Shown: positions 18,186 through 26,758, counted from the stretch's first letter. The stretch is 64,000 nt of DNA from Bacillota bacterium (GCA_023415055.1 JAEZLZ010000006.1:50096-114095); one strand, 5' to 3'. Notes: generated by a model from the sequence alone, not told the origin. Program-made: numbers and translations.

Positions 18186-18794
18186 ATGGATCTTCAGATG
18201 CTGGAAGACAGTATGAAAAAAAATTTAAAACAGCCACGTTACCTTCACAGTATCGGTGTGGAGGAAGTAGCATGTGATTTGGCTGTTATCTATGGATATG
18301 ATCCGGGAAAGGCCAGTATCGCAGGTATTCTGCACGATTGTGCCAAGAACTTATCCGATGAGGAACTGCTTTGCTATTGTCAAAAATATCAGCTTCCGGT
18401 TACGGAGATTGAGGTACGTTGCCCGTTTTTACTTCATGGGAAGGTGGGTGCTGCTTTTGCAAAGGACCAGTACAAGATCACAGATCCGGAAATTATTGAT
18501 TCCATCACATATCATACTACGGGCAGACCCAATATGAGTCTACTCGAGAAGATTATATTTACTGCGGATTATATTGAGCCTTACCGGAGACCTTTGCCAA
18601 GAATCGATGAGATACGATGGATGGCTTATACGGATCTGGATCAGGCGGTGCTTATCATTCTTGAGAATACCCTGAGTTATCTGGAACAATCAAAGGAAGA
18701 GATCGATACAATGACAGTAGATACTTATCAATATTACAAAACGACTTTGTCAGCGGGGCATGGATCGGATAAGAACGAAAAAATACTTAAATGA
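18186..18794 (+). CDS. yqeK: YqeK-type HD-domain hydrolase (symmetrical Ap4A hydrolase)
   Basis: HD-superfamily enzyme; family members split diadenosine tetraphosphate. ATG at 18186 follows CGGAGG. The 202 residues show the metal-binding residues in RYLHSIGVEEVA, ILHDCAKN (HD pair) and YHTTGRPNMS, then ADYIEPYRR. The start lies 16 bases after the nadD stop, so both are probably one transcript. Confidence 0.92.
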   Translation: MDLQMLEDSMKKNLKQPRYLHSIGVEEVACDLAVIYGYDPGKASIAGILHDCAKNLSDEELLCYCQKYQLPVTEIEVRCPFLLHGKVGAAFAKDQYKITDPEIIDSITYHTTGRPNMSLLEKIIFTADYIEPYRRPLPRIDEIRWMAYTDLDQAVLIILENTLSYLEQSKEEIDTMTVDTYQYYKTTLSAGHGSDKNEKILK

Positions 18795-18847
18795 GGATAC
18801 CGGTAAACGTGTTATCTTTACGGCTATGAGATAGAAAGGGGATTGCA

Positions 18848-19204
18848 ATGGACAATTCAAAGAAAATGGTTAAGCTTGCCTATCAGGCATTGGAAGAGAA
18901 AAAGGGTGAAGATATCACCGTGATCGAGATTAAGGATATCTCCATCATTGCAGATTACTTTATTATTGCGAACGGAACAAATTCCTCACAGGTTGATGCA
19001 CTTGTGAATTCAGTAAATCAGACCCTTGGCAAAGAGGGCTTTGAGCCGAAACGTATCGAAGGCGTAAGAAGCGCAAGCTGGATTCTGATGGATTACGGCG
19101 ATGTAGTAGTACATGTATTCTCCAAGGAGGATCGTCTGTTCTACAATCTGGAGCGTATCTGGAGAGATGGAAAGACCGTTAGCAAGGAACAGCTCGAGGA
19201 TTAA
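18848..19204 (+). CDS. rsfS: Ribosomal silencing factor RsfS
   Basis: Binds ribosomal protein L14 and blocks subunit joining when nutrients are low. The 118 residues have the family motifs DITVIEIKDISIIADYFIIANG, SASWILMDYGDVVVHVF and FYNLERIWRDG. AAAGGGG precedes the start. It closes the conserved block before a bidirectional terminator shared with lexA. The LytR-type gene often found between yqeK and rsfS is absent. Confidence 0.95.
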   Translation: MDNSKKMVKLAYQALEEKKGEDITVIEIKDISIIADYFIIANGTNSSQVDALVNSVNQTLGKEGFEPKRIEGVRSASWILMDYGDVVVHVFSKEDRLFYNLERIWRDGKTVSKEQLED

Positions 19205-19251
19205 ACAGAAGAGGATAGGAAACTATCATTACCGAAATAACTTGTATGTAA

Positions 19252-19358
19252 AAAAGCCTTTCTGATATCTGGAAGTAATGATGTGATTCTCATAAGTTAG
19301 ACCTAAAAATCAAACTTATGGGTGTCAGTTCATAATTCCGATAGTAAGAAAGGCTTTT
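19252..19358. terminator. Bidirectional terminator between rsfS and lexA
   Basis: AAAAGCCTTTCT (19252-19263) pairs perfectly with AGAAAGGCTTTT (19347-19358). The 83-base interior holds a second perfect hairpin, CATAAGTT/AACTTATG, so the fold is larger than a standard terminator. Convergent genes flank it. Confidence 0.75.
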
Positions 19359-19372
19359 CTGATTCTATATTC

Positions 19373-19990
19373 TTAGGAAAACATTCTGAATAATCCAATG
19401 ACTTTACCCTGAATATTCAGATCTGATACGATGATGGGCTCCATGGTATCATTCTCCGGCTGTAAGCGATAGTAGCCATTCTCCTTATAAAAGGTCTTGA
19501 CGGTTACCTCTTCATCCATTAATGCAACTACATAATCACCATTCTTCGCATGGGACTGCTTCTGTACTAAGATCTTATCCCCATTAAAGATACCTGCATT
19601 AATCATGCTGTCACCCTTAACCTTAAGCATAAAGGTGTCCTCATTTGGCATATATTCTGCAGGAATCGGAAAGTAGCTGTCAATATTCTCAACTGCAAGG
19701 ATCGGCTGACCGGCGGTAATCGTACCTACAACCGGCACATTTACCAGGTCCCGTCTTGTCAGGTTAAATTCATCATCAATAATCTCAATCGCACGCGGCT
19801 TGGAGGGATCACGGCGGATATAGCCGTTCTTTTCCAAGGTCTCCAGATGAGAATGTACGGAAGAGGTTGATTTTAACTTCACTGCTTCACATATCTCACG
19901 AACAGCCGGCGGATATCCCTTGTTAATAATCTGAGATTTTAAATATTCAAGTATTTCCTTCTGCTTATTGCTTATTCTCCCATAGCCCAT
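19373..19990 (-). CDS. lexA: SOS repressor LexA
   Basis: Represses DNA-damage genes and cleaves itself when RecA filaments form. The start at 19990 gives 205 residues and has GGAGG 11 bases upstream; an ATG 6 codons earlier has no usable ribosome site. The N-terminal winged helix reads GYPPAVREICEAVKLKSTSSVHSHL. Cleavage site A93-G94 in TITAGQPI, catalytic S128 in KGDSMINAG and K165 in VTVKTFY are all present. Its promoter and several LexA sites lie upstream, so it is autoregulated. Confidence 0.96.
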   Translation of the reverse strand: MGYGRISNKQKEILEYLKSQIINKGYPPAVREICEAVKLKSTSSVHSHLETLEKNGYIRRDPSKPRAIEIIDDEFNLTRRDLVNVPVVGTITAGQPILAVENIDSYFPIPAEYMPNEDTFMLKVKGDSMINAGIFNGDKILVQKQSHAKNGDYVVALMDEEVTVKTFYKENGYYRLQPENDTMEPIIVSDLNIQGKVIGLFRMFS

Positions 19991-20107
19991 ATAAGTATCA
20001 GCCTCCATTTCCTATTTACACCACATATTATGAATAAAAACAATTACCTGCTTCCTGAATTGGACTATATCTCATCAAACAGGCTCAAATCGTACTAACT
20101 TTGCTTT

Positions 20108-20136
20108 ATTATAACATATACGATTATAAAATGCAA
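20108..20136 (-). promoter_or_regulatory. lexA promoter
   Basis: On the minus strand TTGCAT (20131-20136) and TATAAT (20108-20113) are separated by 17 bases. A LexA half-site (ATGTTCT, 20142-20148) lies just upstream. Confidence 0.75.
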
Positions 20137-20195
20137 AACTTATGTTCTGAAAAACGAAAAAATGTTTGTAAAACAAAATATATGTTCGAAAGCTG

Positions 20196-20224
20196 TTGAC
20201 AAACATATGTTTGCTATGTATAAT
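20196..20224 (+). promoter_or_regulatory. LexA-controlled promoter of the YneA-like gene
   Basis: TTGACA (20196-20201) and TATAAT (20219-20224) have a 17-base spacer. The palindrome CAAACATATGTTTG (20200-20213) sits between them and closely resembles the Gram-positive LexA box CGAACRNRYGTTYG. LexA bound here would block RNA polymerase. Confidence 0.85.
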
Positions 20225-20240
20225 CAAGATATAGAAACAA

Positions 20241-20273
20241 GTGTTCGTACCGTATGTTCGTATCATATGTTCG
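20241..20273 (+). promoter_or_regulatory. Three phased LexA half-sites
   Basis: GTGTTCG at 20241, ATGTTCG at 20254 and ATGTTCG at 20267 repeat every 13 bases downstream of the promoter. Additional half-sites occur at 20062-like spacing upstream: ATGTTTG at 20162 and ATGTTCG at 20182. The remaining ~200 bases to the gene show no further signal. Confidence 0.6.
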
Positions 20274-20482
20274 CATTTTTTGAAAAATATTATTTACTTA
20301 GACATCGAATGACCATAACCCATAATATACTGAGATTAATAAGAGATTGCAAACAGCGTTTTCTTAACAATAGAAAAAGCAGGAAGGTAAAAACCGTCTA
20401 TGCGGCAGGTTTATCCGGCAGGCGTTGAACGGAGCAGTACGAAAGATTACTTAAGAGATAAAACCTTGGGAGGGTATGAAGG

Positions 20483-20854
20483 ATGAGTAGAACAGCAGAT
20501 CGTATTATGGAACACAGCGAATATTATCACCTGAATAAGAAGAGAATATGGAGAATTGGAGTTGCGTTATTATTTATAGTAGTACTTTTTTCTATCTTCT
20601 TTATTACTAAGACAGTGACAGCACAGAGAGCGGTTGATCGAACCAAGCTGGTAACCTGCATTGAGGTGAAGAAGGGCGACTCTTTGTGGAGTATAGCTTC
20701 AGAGTATTTTACGGATGAATATGATGACATGAACGAATATATAGCAGAGATTATGAGCAGTAACGGTATGATCTCTGATGAGATACATGCAGGGAACTTT
20801 ATTATCGTTCCTTACTATACGGAAGCAACTGAGAACACCTTCACGATGAAGTAA
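20483..20854 (+). CDS. yneA: LysM membrane protein, probable SOS cell-division inhibitor (YneA-like)
   Basis: A short membrane protein with a LysM peptidoglycan-binding domain, divergent from lexA as yneA is in Bacilli. In B. subtilis YneA delays division during SOS. The 123 residues have a cytoplasmic head, one membrane segment (IGVALLFIVVLFSIFFI, about residues 27-43) and a LysM domain (CIEVKKGDSLWSIASEYF ... NGMISDEIHAGNFIIVPYY). GGGAGGG precedes the ATG. The promoter contains a LexA box. Sequence similarity to YneA was judged only by architecture, position and regulation, so the symbol is tentative. Confidence 0.8.
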   Translation: MSRTADRIMEHSEYYHLNKKRIWRIGVALLFIVVLFSIFFITKTVTAQRAVDRTKLVTCIEVKKGDSLWSIASEYFTDEYDDMNEYIAEIMSSNGMISDEIHAGNFIIVPYYTEATENTFTMK

Positions 20855-20906
20855 AAATAAGCTAATAATTAATATAAGAATAAAAAACAAGCTAATAATT
20901 AATACC

Positions 20907-20935
20907 TTGACAAAATTACATAGAGTGAATATACT
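20907..20935 (+). promoter_or_regulatory. Promoter of the T-box transcript
   Basis: TTGACA (20907-20912) and TATACT (20930-20935) with a 17-base spacer. Transcription would start near 20942, at the beginning of the T-box leader. Confidence 0.8.
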
Positions 20936-20940
20936 GTTAA

Positions 20941-21211
20941 AAACAAATCAAGAGCTATGATGAGAAGAGTAACTACTATGAGGGTATACAGAGAATTCCA
21001 TTTGCTGAGAAGGAATAACCGGAAAAGTAGTGAAACAAGCCTCGGAGCCGCATACGGATCCTATCACAGGTGATGCTATGACGTGAGTTCACGTTACAGA
21101 ACTAGAGTATATATGTACTCAATGAGATTAGTATGGTAACATACTAATAAACTAGGGTGGCAACGCGAAGATGGATATCGCCCCTACAGAAGCTTCTGTA
21201 GGGGCGTTTTT
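20941..21211 (+). promoter_or_regulatory. T-box riboswitch
   Basis: Senses uncharged tRNA and controls the downstream synthetase-like gene. Visible parts: the GATGAGAAGAGTA segment of stem I (20960-20971), an apical loop with GCTGAGA (21004-21010), stem III TTAGTAT/ATACTAA, the T-box AGGGTGGCAACGCG at 21154-21167, and terminator CGCCCCTACAGA/TCTGTAGGGGCG followed by TTTTT (21179-21211). The tRNA-pairing bulge reads TGGC, which predicts a G discriminator base. The specifier lies in GAAACAAG (21032-21039); AAC, CAA or ACA are candidates and ATG is not present there. Confidence 0.9.
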
Positions 21212-21264
21212 GATTCGTTCGTACAGAGATATAATCCAAATATTATGTCAGGAGGTAGGATGTA

Positions 21265-23250
21265 ATGAGGAAAGAAGAGGAAAGACCTGTTTTTCCGAAG
21301 AGAGCCGTAATCACTGCAGGAATGCCATATGGAAACAAAGAGCTGCATTTCGGACACATCGGAGGTGTTTTTATTCATGCGGATGTATTTGCGCGATTTT
21401 TAAGAGACCGGATCGGCAAGGAGAATGTAATTTTTGTATCGGGTACTGACTGTTATGGTTCTCCTATTCTGGAAAGCTATCGAAAATGGAAGGAGCAATC
21501 AGATTCGGAAATAACAATTGAAGAATACGTGATGTCCAATCATGTAAAACAGAAGGAAGCACTGGAGATGTATCAAATAAGCCTTGATCTTTATGGGGCT
21601 TCCGCTTTAGGCAGGAGCAGGGAGGTGCATGCCAGGGTATCCGAGGAGATTTTTGAAGCTTTATATCAAAAAGGCTATCTTCAAAGGTTGACGACACCAC
21701 AATTCTATGATCCGGAGTATAAGGTTTTACTGAATGGAAGACAAGTCGTTGGACAGTGCCCGATTCAAGGCTGTTCTTCAGAGAAAGGCTATGCAGATGA
21801 ATGCTCTCTCGGGCATCAGTATATGCCAAGCGAACTCATTGATCCCAAGAGTACGTTATCCGGTATGACACCCGAAGTAATTCAGGTATCTAATTGGTAT
21901 TTTCGATTGGATGAGTTTCAGGATCTTTTGTCTGACTATATCGTATATCTTCGAAAGGAAACAACTTCACGGAAATATCAGCTCAGTGCTATGGAAGAGT
22001 TTCTGAAAAAGCCTTTGATATATATTAAAAAGAATCAGGTTGAGCGCTTGGATTCGATGAAAGAGCAATTACCTCAGTATACTTTAATGGATGATCAGAA
22101 TAAAGCTTCGATTACTCTTGAATTTGATACCTTGCGTGAAAGAGAACAGGCAGAGGTTATACTCAGTGAGCATGGAATTAATTATCGAACCGGCAAGACT
22201 CTAGTACCTTTTCGTCTGTCGGGTAATATTGACTGGGGCGTTAAGGTTCCGCAGAAGGAGGGAGCGGATCATCTGACCTTCTGGGTATGGCCTGAATCCT
22301 TATGGGCGCCGATCTCCTTCACCAAAACTTATCTGGAGAGCATTCATCGGGCAGAGGAAGAATGGAAACAGTGGTGGTGTTCTGAGGATTCTAAGGTGTA
22401 TCAGTTTATCGGAGAGGACAATATCTATTTCTATGGACTGGCCGAGATGGCCATGTTCATGGCTTTACAATCAGAGCAGCCGAATATTATGCCACAGGAG
22501 GGAGAATTGATGCTTCCTCATCTGATTGCAAATAACCATGTTCTGTTTATGGATAAGAAGGCAAGTTCAAGTTCTGAGATAAAGCCGCCTATGGCGAAGG
22601 AGCTTTTGGATCATTATACACCGGAGCAGCTTAGGATGCATTTTCTTAGTCTTGGTCTGGATACGAAAAGTGTAAGCTTTATGCCGCAGGTATATATGCA
22701 GGATAAAGTAGGGCAGGACAACGTATTAAAGGAAGGAAATCTGCTGACAAACGTATATAACCGTCTGGTACGTTCTTGCTTCTATACGGCACAGAAGTAC
22801 TATGATTCGAAGCTTCCGGTAGGGGAGATCAAGGAAGAGATTCGAAATGAAGCAAGGAACACAATTCTCACCTATGAACGATACATGTATCATCATGAGT
22901 TTCATCGTTTGACGGAGCTTCTGGACAGCTATATCAGAAATGGAAATAAGTATTGGGTGAATCAGATACGCATCGCTGAAACGACAGAGGATGATGTACG
23001 TCGTAAACAGGTCCTGATTGATACCTTTCATATTGTTCGTACTGTAGTAAGTCTGCTGCATCCGATTACACCGAAGGGTTGTGAGATGATTCGGGAATAT
23101 CTGAACGTTGATGAGAAGCTGTGGAGTTGGGAGCATATCTTTGATCCATTGGAGGAGCTTGTTATAAATAGAGAAACTCATTGTTTTAAATATCTGGAGT
23201 CCCGGGTTGATTTTTTTCAGAAACATGAATCACAGTTCAATAGGGAATAG
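21265..23250 (+). CDS. Divergent MetRS-like class I aminoacyl-tRNA synthetase
   Basis: Looks like methionyl-tRNA synthetase by overall plan, but key positions differ. The 661 residues contain the HIGH-type motif HFGHIGG, the CP domain with a zinc knuckle (CPIQGC, CSLGH), FIGEDNIYF and an anticodon-binding helical domain. The KMSKS loop is replaced by KASSSS, and the His of MetRS FIGKDIVYFH is Tyr (FIGEDNIYFY). The C-terminal tRNA-binding domain of many MetRS proteins is absent. It is alone in its transcript behind the T-box. It may be a second or altered MetRS, or a synthetase-like enzyme with another job; tRNA-Met charging is not established. Confidence 0.8.
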   Translation: MRKEEERPVFPKRAVITAGMPYGNKELHFGHIGGVFIHADVFARFLRDRIGKENVIFVSGTDCYGSPILESYRKWKEQSDSEITIEEYVMSNHVKQKEALEMYQISLDLYGASALGRSREVHARVSEEIFEALYQKGYLQRLTTPQFYDPEYKVLLNGRQVVGQCPIQGCSSEKGYADECSLGHQYMPSELIDPKSTLSGMTPEVIQVSNWYFRLDEFQDLLSDYIVYLRKETTSRKYQLSAMEEFLKKPLIYIKKNQVERLDSMKEQLPQYTLMDDQNKASITLEFDTLREREQAEVILSEHGINYRTGKTLVPFRLSGNIDWGVKVPQKEGADHLTFWVWPESLWAPISFTKTYLESIHRAEEEWKQWWCSEDSKVYQFIGEDNIYFYGLAEMAMFMALQSEQPNIMPQEGELMLPHLIANNHVLFMDKKASSSSEIKPPMAKELLDHYTPEQLRMHFLSLGLDTKSVSFMPQVYMQDKVGQDNVLKEGNLLTNVYNRLVRSCFYTAQKYYDSKLPVGEIKEEIRNEARNTILTYERYMYHHEFHRLTELLDSYIRNGNKYWVNQIRIAETTEDDVRRKQVLIDTFHIVRTVVSLLHPITPKGCEMIREYLNVDEKLWSWEHIFDPLEELVINRETHCFKYLESRVDFFQKHESQFNRE

Positions 23251-23385
23251 ATTTATTAGTATTTACCAAGCAAAGGTTAAATGATAGAATTGGTGGTGAG
23301 AGTGTAAATATGATGCTGCCACCCCTATTGATAAGTAGAGTTTTTTAATATATATTCCAGGGTCATTGGCAGAATGGAGGATGAT

Positions 23386-24549
23386 ATGGAAGAGAAGAAG
23401 GTTGAGTTTTTAAAGGGTAATGATGCAATGCAGGAAGAATTAATTGATTTTTTGAATTATGTATTTCATATGAACGGGAAAGATAATGATTTCTATCGAT
23501 TGCTTCCGAAGCTATATAAAATTGAAAGCCATCCCTGCGAAGCAAATTATGTGACGCTGGAAAATGGTCGTATCGTTGCAGCGGTCGGTTCCTTTCCCGG
23601 TCTGCTATCGATATGCGGTACTACTCTTAATTACTATGGTATAGGCAATGTAGCAGTAAACCCTTACAGCCGATCTAAGGGATACATGAATAAGCTTCTG
23701 AACATGGCTGTTGAGGATATGATAAAAGAAGACGTGGATTTTTCAGTACTGACCGGTAGACGTAATCGATATTCTTACTTTTCTTATGAAATCGCAGGTA
23801 GAATCTATCATTTATGGCTGGACGGAAGTAATGTGAAGCATTCGAAGTACGGGGAGGCTTCAGCGGATTATGAATTTGTTAAGGTGAACGAGCAAGATGA
23901 CGAAATCCTTGATAATATTGTTTCTCTTCAGGAAAAGCAGACCTTCCATTATATTCGCAGCAAAGAGAAGCTTTATGATATTCTTATGACCTGGAATCCG
24001 GTTGTTTATGCTATCTATGAGAAGAATGCATTTGCCGGTTATTTAGTACTTTATGATAATTCAACAGTGAAGGAATTCCTTCTTGTCAACCCGGAGAAAT
24101 GTAGGGAGGTCGTAGCCGCATTTGTTGCAAAGGAAAGAAAAGAGGGAGTAAGCTTTGAATTTCCGGAGCTTCAAAGAACGTATATCGATGAACTGGTAGA
24201 CCTGGCAGAGAACATTTCAATTCAGGTGGCTGAAAACTTCTCAGTATTTCATTATCAGAAGGTCATTGAAGCATTCCTGAAGCTGAAGTCGCTAGGCGAT
24301 TCATTAATGGACGGCGAAGTGACATTGCTGATTCACGGAAGGAGAGCCGATGAACGGATTCACATTCAGGTTCAGAACCATCAGATCAATGTGACACAGA
24401 GTGAACAACATGAGGATTATGAACTATCTCATGCACAAGCGATGGAAGTCTTATTCCATAACTATAGTCCGAGACGTAATCAGATGCCTTCCTTCCTTCA
24501 ATCCTGGTTCCCCTTACCGATTTATATCTATCCTGCGGATTTGGTATAA
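23386..24549 (+). CDS. GNAT-family N-acetyltransferase (Eis-like layout)
   Basis: Acetyl-CoA dependent transferase with unknown acceptor. ATG at 23386 is chosen because GGAGG lies 5 bases upstream; an earlier ATG at 23374 overlaps that site. The 387 residues have an N-terminal GNAT domain with the acetyl-CoA loop NPYSRSKGYMNKLL near residue 95, a second domain with weak GNAT character, and a C-terminal sterol-carrier-like portion, the layout known from Eis-type enzymes. It is a single-gene unit ending in a terminator. Confidence 0.82.
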   Translation: MEEKKVEFLKGNDAMQEELIDFLNYVFHMNGKDNDFYRLLPKLYKIESHPCEANYVTLENGRIVAAVGSFPGLLSICGTTLNYYGIGNVAVNPYSRSKGYMNKLLNMAVEDMIKEDVDFSVLTGRRNRYSYFSYEIAGRIYHLWLDGSNVKHSKYGEASADYEFVKVNEQDDEILDNIVSLQEKQTFHYIRSKEKLYDILMTWNPVVYAIYEKNAFAGYLVLYDNSTVKEFLLVNPEKCREVVAAFVAKERKEGVSFEFPELQRTYIDELVDLAENISIQVAENFSVFHYQKVIEAFLKLKSLGDSLMDGEVTLLIHGRRADERIHIQVQNHQINVTQSEQHEDYELSHAQAMEVLFHNYSPRRNQMPSFLQSWFPLPIYIYPADLV

Positions 24550-24608
24550 TGTTCATCCTACTTTACGCTATGGATATTGGTCCAATATAAACCATGCTGA
24601 AATTTAAC

Positions 24609-24665
24609 AAGACTCTGAAAAATATGGTGTGAAAGTATTTTCTACCGTTTTGAAGAGTCTTTTTA
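24609..24665 (+). terminator. Intrinsic terminator after the GNAT gene
   Basis: AAGACTCT (24609-24616) pairs with AGAGTCTT (24654-24661), followed by TTTTAA; the inner AAAATA/TATTTT adds pairing. Confidence 0.75.
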
Positions 24666-24736
24666 AGTTGCTTTAAAGTTGGAAATATATAATAATATAG
24701 TAAATGAGCAGTGTTAAAACTATTAGTATAGAATAT

Positions 24737-24765
24737 TTGATTTTTTAATATAGTATCGCTATGAT
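24737..24765 (+). promoter_or_regulatory. Promoter of the two-component pair
   Basis: TTGATT (24737-24742) and TATGAT (24760-24765) with a 17-base spacer, 30 bases before the regulator start. Confidence 0.6.
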
Positions 24766-24795
24766 AAAAGAAGTACTTTCGATGGAGGAATGGAA

Positions 24796-25470
24796 ATGCG
24801 TATATTACTGGCGGAAGACGAAAAGGAGATGGCAAATGCTTTAGAGGCAATCCTAAAGCATAATAATTATTCGGTAGATGCTGTCTATGATGGGGCTGAT
24901 GCATATGAATACGGAATGTCACAAAATTATGATGTAATCATTCTCGACATTATGATGCCGAAGATGAACGGACTCGAGGTACTAGAGAAGCTGAGAGCCA
25001 AGGGAGTGCATATTCCGATTCTAATGTTGACAGCGAAGTCACAGATCGAGGATCGCATCAAGGGCCTCGATACAGGAGCAGATGATTACCTCATTAAGCC
25101 CTTTGCAATGGGGGAACTGCTAGCCAGGGTCCGTGCCATGACACGCCGGAAAGCAGAATTTACTCCAAATCTGATCACTCTTGGTAATATTACCTTAAAT
25201 AAAGAAAATTATGAATTATCCAATGGGGATAGTTCCATACGACTAAGCAATAAGGAGTTCCAGATGCTAGAGCTTCTGATGAATAACCCAAAACGGTTGA
25301 TTTCAACGGAGCAGTTCATGGAACGGATCTGGGGATATGATGCGGAGGCTGAGATCAATGTAGTATGGGTTTATGTATCTTATCTGAGAAAGAAGCTGGA
25401 AGCAATGAATGCCACGGTAAAGCTCAAGGCAGTCCGCGGAGTCGGCTATACACTGGAGGAAAATGAATGA
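24796..25470 (+). CDS. OmpR-family response regulator
   Basis: Transcription regulator for the adjoining kinase. ATG at 24796 has GGAGG 7 bases upstream; the ATG two codons earlier is too close to that site. The 224 residues have a receiver domain with ED at 8-9, D51 in VIILDIMMPKMNG and K in YLIKPFA, then a winged-helix domain ending VRGVGYTL. It overlaps the kinase start by 4 bases. The stimulus is unknown. Confidence 0.93.
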   Translation: MRILLAEDEKEMANALEAILKHNNYSVDAVYDGADAYEYGMSQNYDVIILDIMMPKMNGLEVLEKLRAKGVHIPILMLTAKSQIEDRIKGLDTGADDYLIKPFAMGELLARVRAMTRRKAEFTPNLITLGNITLNKENYELSNGDSSIRLSNKEFQMLELLMNNPKRLISTEQFMERIWGYDAEAEINVVWVYVSYLRKKLEAMNATVKLKAVRGVGYTLEENE

Positions 25471-26696
25471 TCAATAAATTAAAACGTAAATTCATCATGA
25501 TAACGATGTCCTCCTTGTTTCTGGTTATGGTGTTATTAGTGGCAACCATTAATATCATTAGTTTTTATCAGACCGACAAGCAGGCAGAGGGCATACTTCG
25601 GATGCTTTCGGACAACCAGGGGCAATTTCCGGATTTTAAGAAGGATAAGCTGCCGCCCAAGGAACCGCATACCGGGTTTGCCTTAAATGAAGAAACCAGG
25701 TTTCAGACCAGATATTTTATGATCTGGTTGGATGAACAGGGAATAGCGGCGAAGATCGATACCAGTCACATCTCTGCGATTACCTCAGAGGACGCGCTTA
25801 ACTATGCAGAAACTATATTAGACGGAGGAAAGGCAAACGGATATAAAGGAATCTATAAATATAAAGTAGTCGATACTTCGACCGGAGCCCTTGTGATATT
25901 CCTGGATTGCAGAAGAGATCTGCAGACAGTGATGTATTTTCTCCTTATCTCCGGTGCCACGGCACTTGGAACGCTACTCTTGGTTTTTATTCTGGTTTCC
26001 GTGTTTTCCAAAAGAGCGATCAATCCTATCCTTAATAATATGGAGAAGCAAAAGCAATTCATTACCGATGCCGGTCATGAAATCAAGACACCATTAGCTA
26101 TCATCTCGGCCAATGCCGATGTTCTGGAGCTTACGAACGGAGAGAGTGAATGGATCACAAGCATCCGTAATCAGACGTCCCGCCTCGATAAATTAGTGAA
26201 GAATCTACTTACTTTATCAAAGCTTGAGGAAGGCAAGATCTCACTTGCATATCAGGAATTTAATTTGAGCAGCTGCGTGGAAGAGATTGCATCTTCTTTT
26301 ATGGCGGTGGCTGAGAAACAGGATAAAAGACTTACTTTATCGATACAGCCTGGAATCATGCTGCAAGGAGATGAGGGCTGTATGGAGCAATTAGTATCTA
26401 CCTTGTTAGATAATGCTATGAAATATTCCAATCCTAAGGGTGAAATCAAGGTAAATCTATCTGCGGGAAAGAAAGGGACGCGACTTATTGTTTCGAACAC
26501 GGTTACAAATATTAATGTGAAGAACTTGGATCGATTATTTGATCGTTTTTACCGTGAGGACGAATCAAGATCAAGGGAAACCGGAGGCTACGGTATCGGC
26601 TTATCCATAGCAAGATCAATTGTGGAAGCCCACCATGGTAAAATCACCGCTCATAGTGACGACGGAAAATCAATCGATTTTCTGGTAACCTTTTAA
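25467..26696 (+). CDS. Membrane sensor histidine kinase
   Basis: Partner of the preceding regulator, coupled by an ATGA overlap. The 409 residues show two membrane segments (about 11-33 and 155-175) with an extracytoplasmic sensor of about 120 residues between them, no clear HAMP, then HisKA with DAGHEIKTPLAII and an ATPase domain (DNAMKYS, FDRFYREDESRSRETGGYGIGLSI). The lipid-facing sensor has no recognised family. A terminator follows. Confidence 0.92.
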   Translation: MINKLKRKFIMITMSSLFLVMVLLVATINIISFYQTDKQAEGILRMLSDNQGQFPDFKKDKLPPKEPHTGFALNEETRFQTRYFMIWLDEQGIAAKIDTSHISAITSEDALNYAETILDGGKANGYKGIYKYKVVDTSTGALVIFLDCRRDLQTVMYFLLISGATALGTLLLVFILVSVFSKRAINPILNNMEKQKQFITDAGHEIKTPLAIISANADVLELTNGESEWITSIRNQTSRLDKLVKNLLTLSKLEEGKISLAYQEFNLSSCVEEIASSFMAVAEKQDKRLTLSIQPGIMLQGDEGCMEQLVSTLLDNAMKYSNPKGEIKVNLSAGKKGTRLIVSNTVTNINVKNLDRLFDRFYREDESRSRETGGYGIGLSIARSIVEAHHGKITAHSDDGKSIDFLVTF

Positions 26697-26722
26697 CCAA
26701 CAGAATTAAGAAGTAGAGTATT

Positions 26723-26755
26723 AAGACATCGGGATTAGAGCCGGTGTCTTTTTTG
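26723..26755 (+). terminator. Intrinsic terminator after the kinase
   Basis: AAGACATCGG and CCGGTGTCTT (26723-26732 and 26741-26750) with one internal mismatch, followed by TTTTG. It falls just before the open frame of the truncated gene below. Confidence 0.8.
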
Positions 26756-26758
26756 TAA

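Noticed and set aside
20162..20428. Open frame across the LexA operator region
   Set aside because: It overlaps the promoter, LexA boxes and expected transcript start, and its product has no family features.
21171..21449. Open frame starting in the T-box and overlapping the synthetase gene
   Set aside because: It begins within the antiterminator/terminator region and reads the synthetase gene out of frame.
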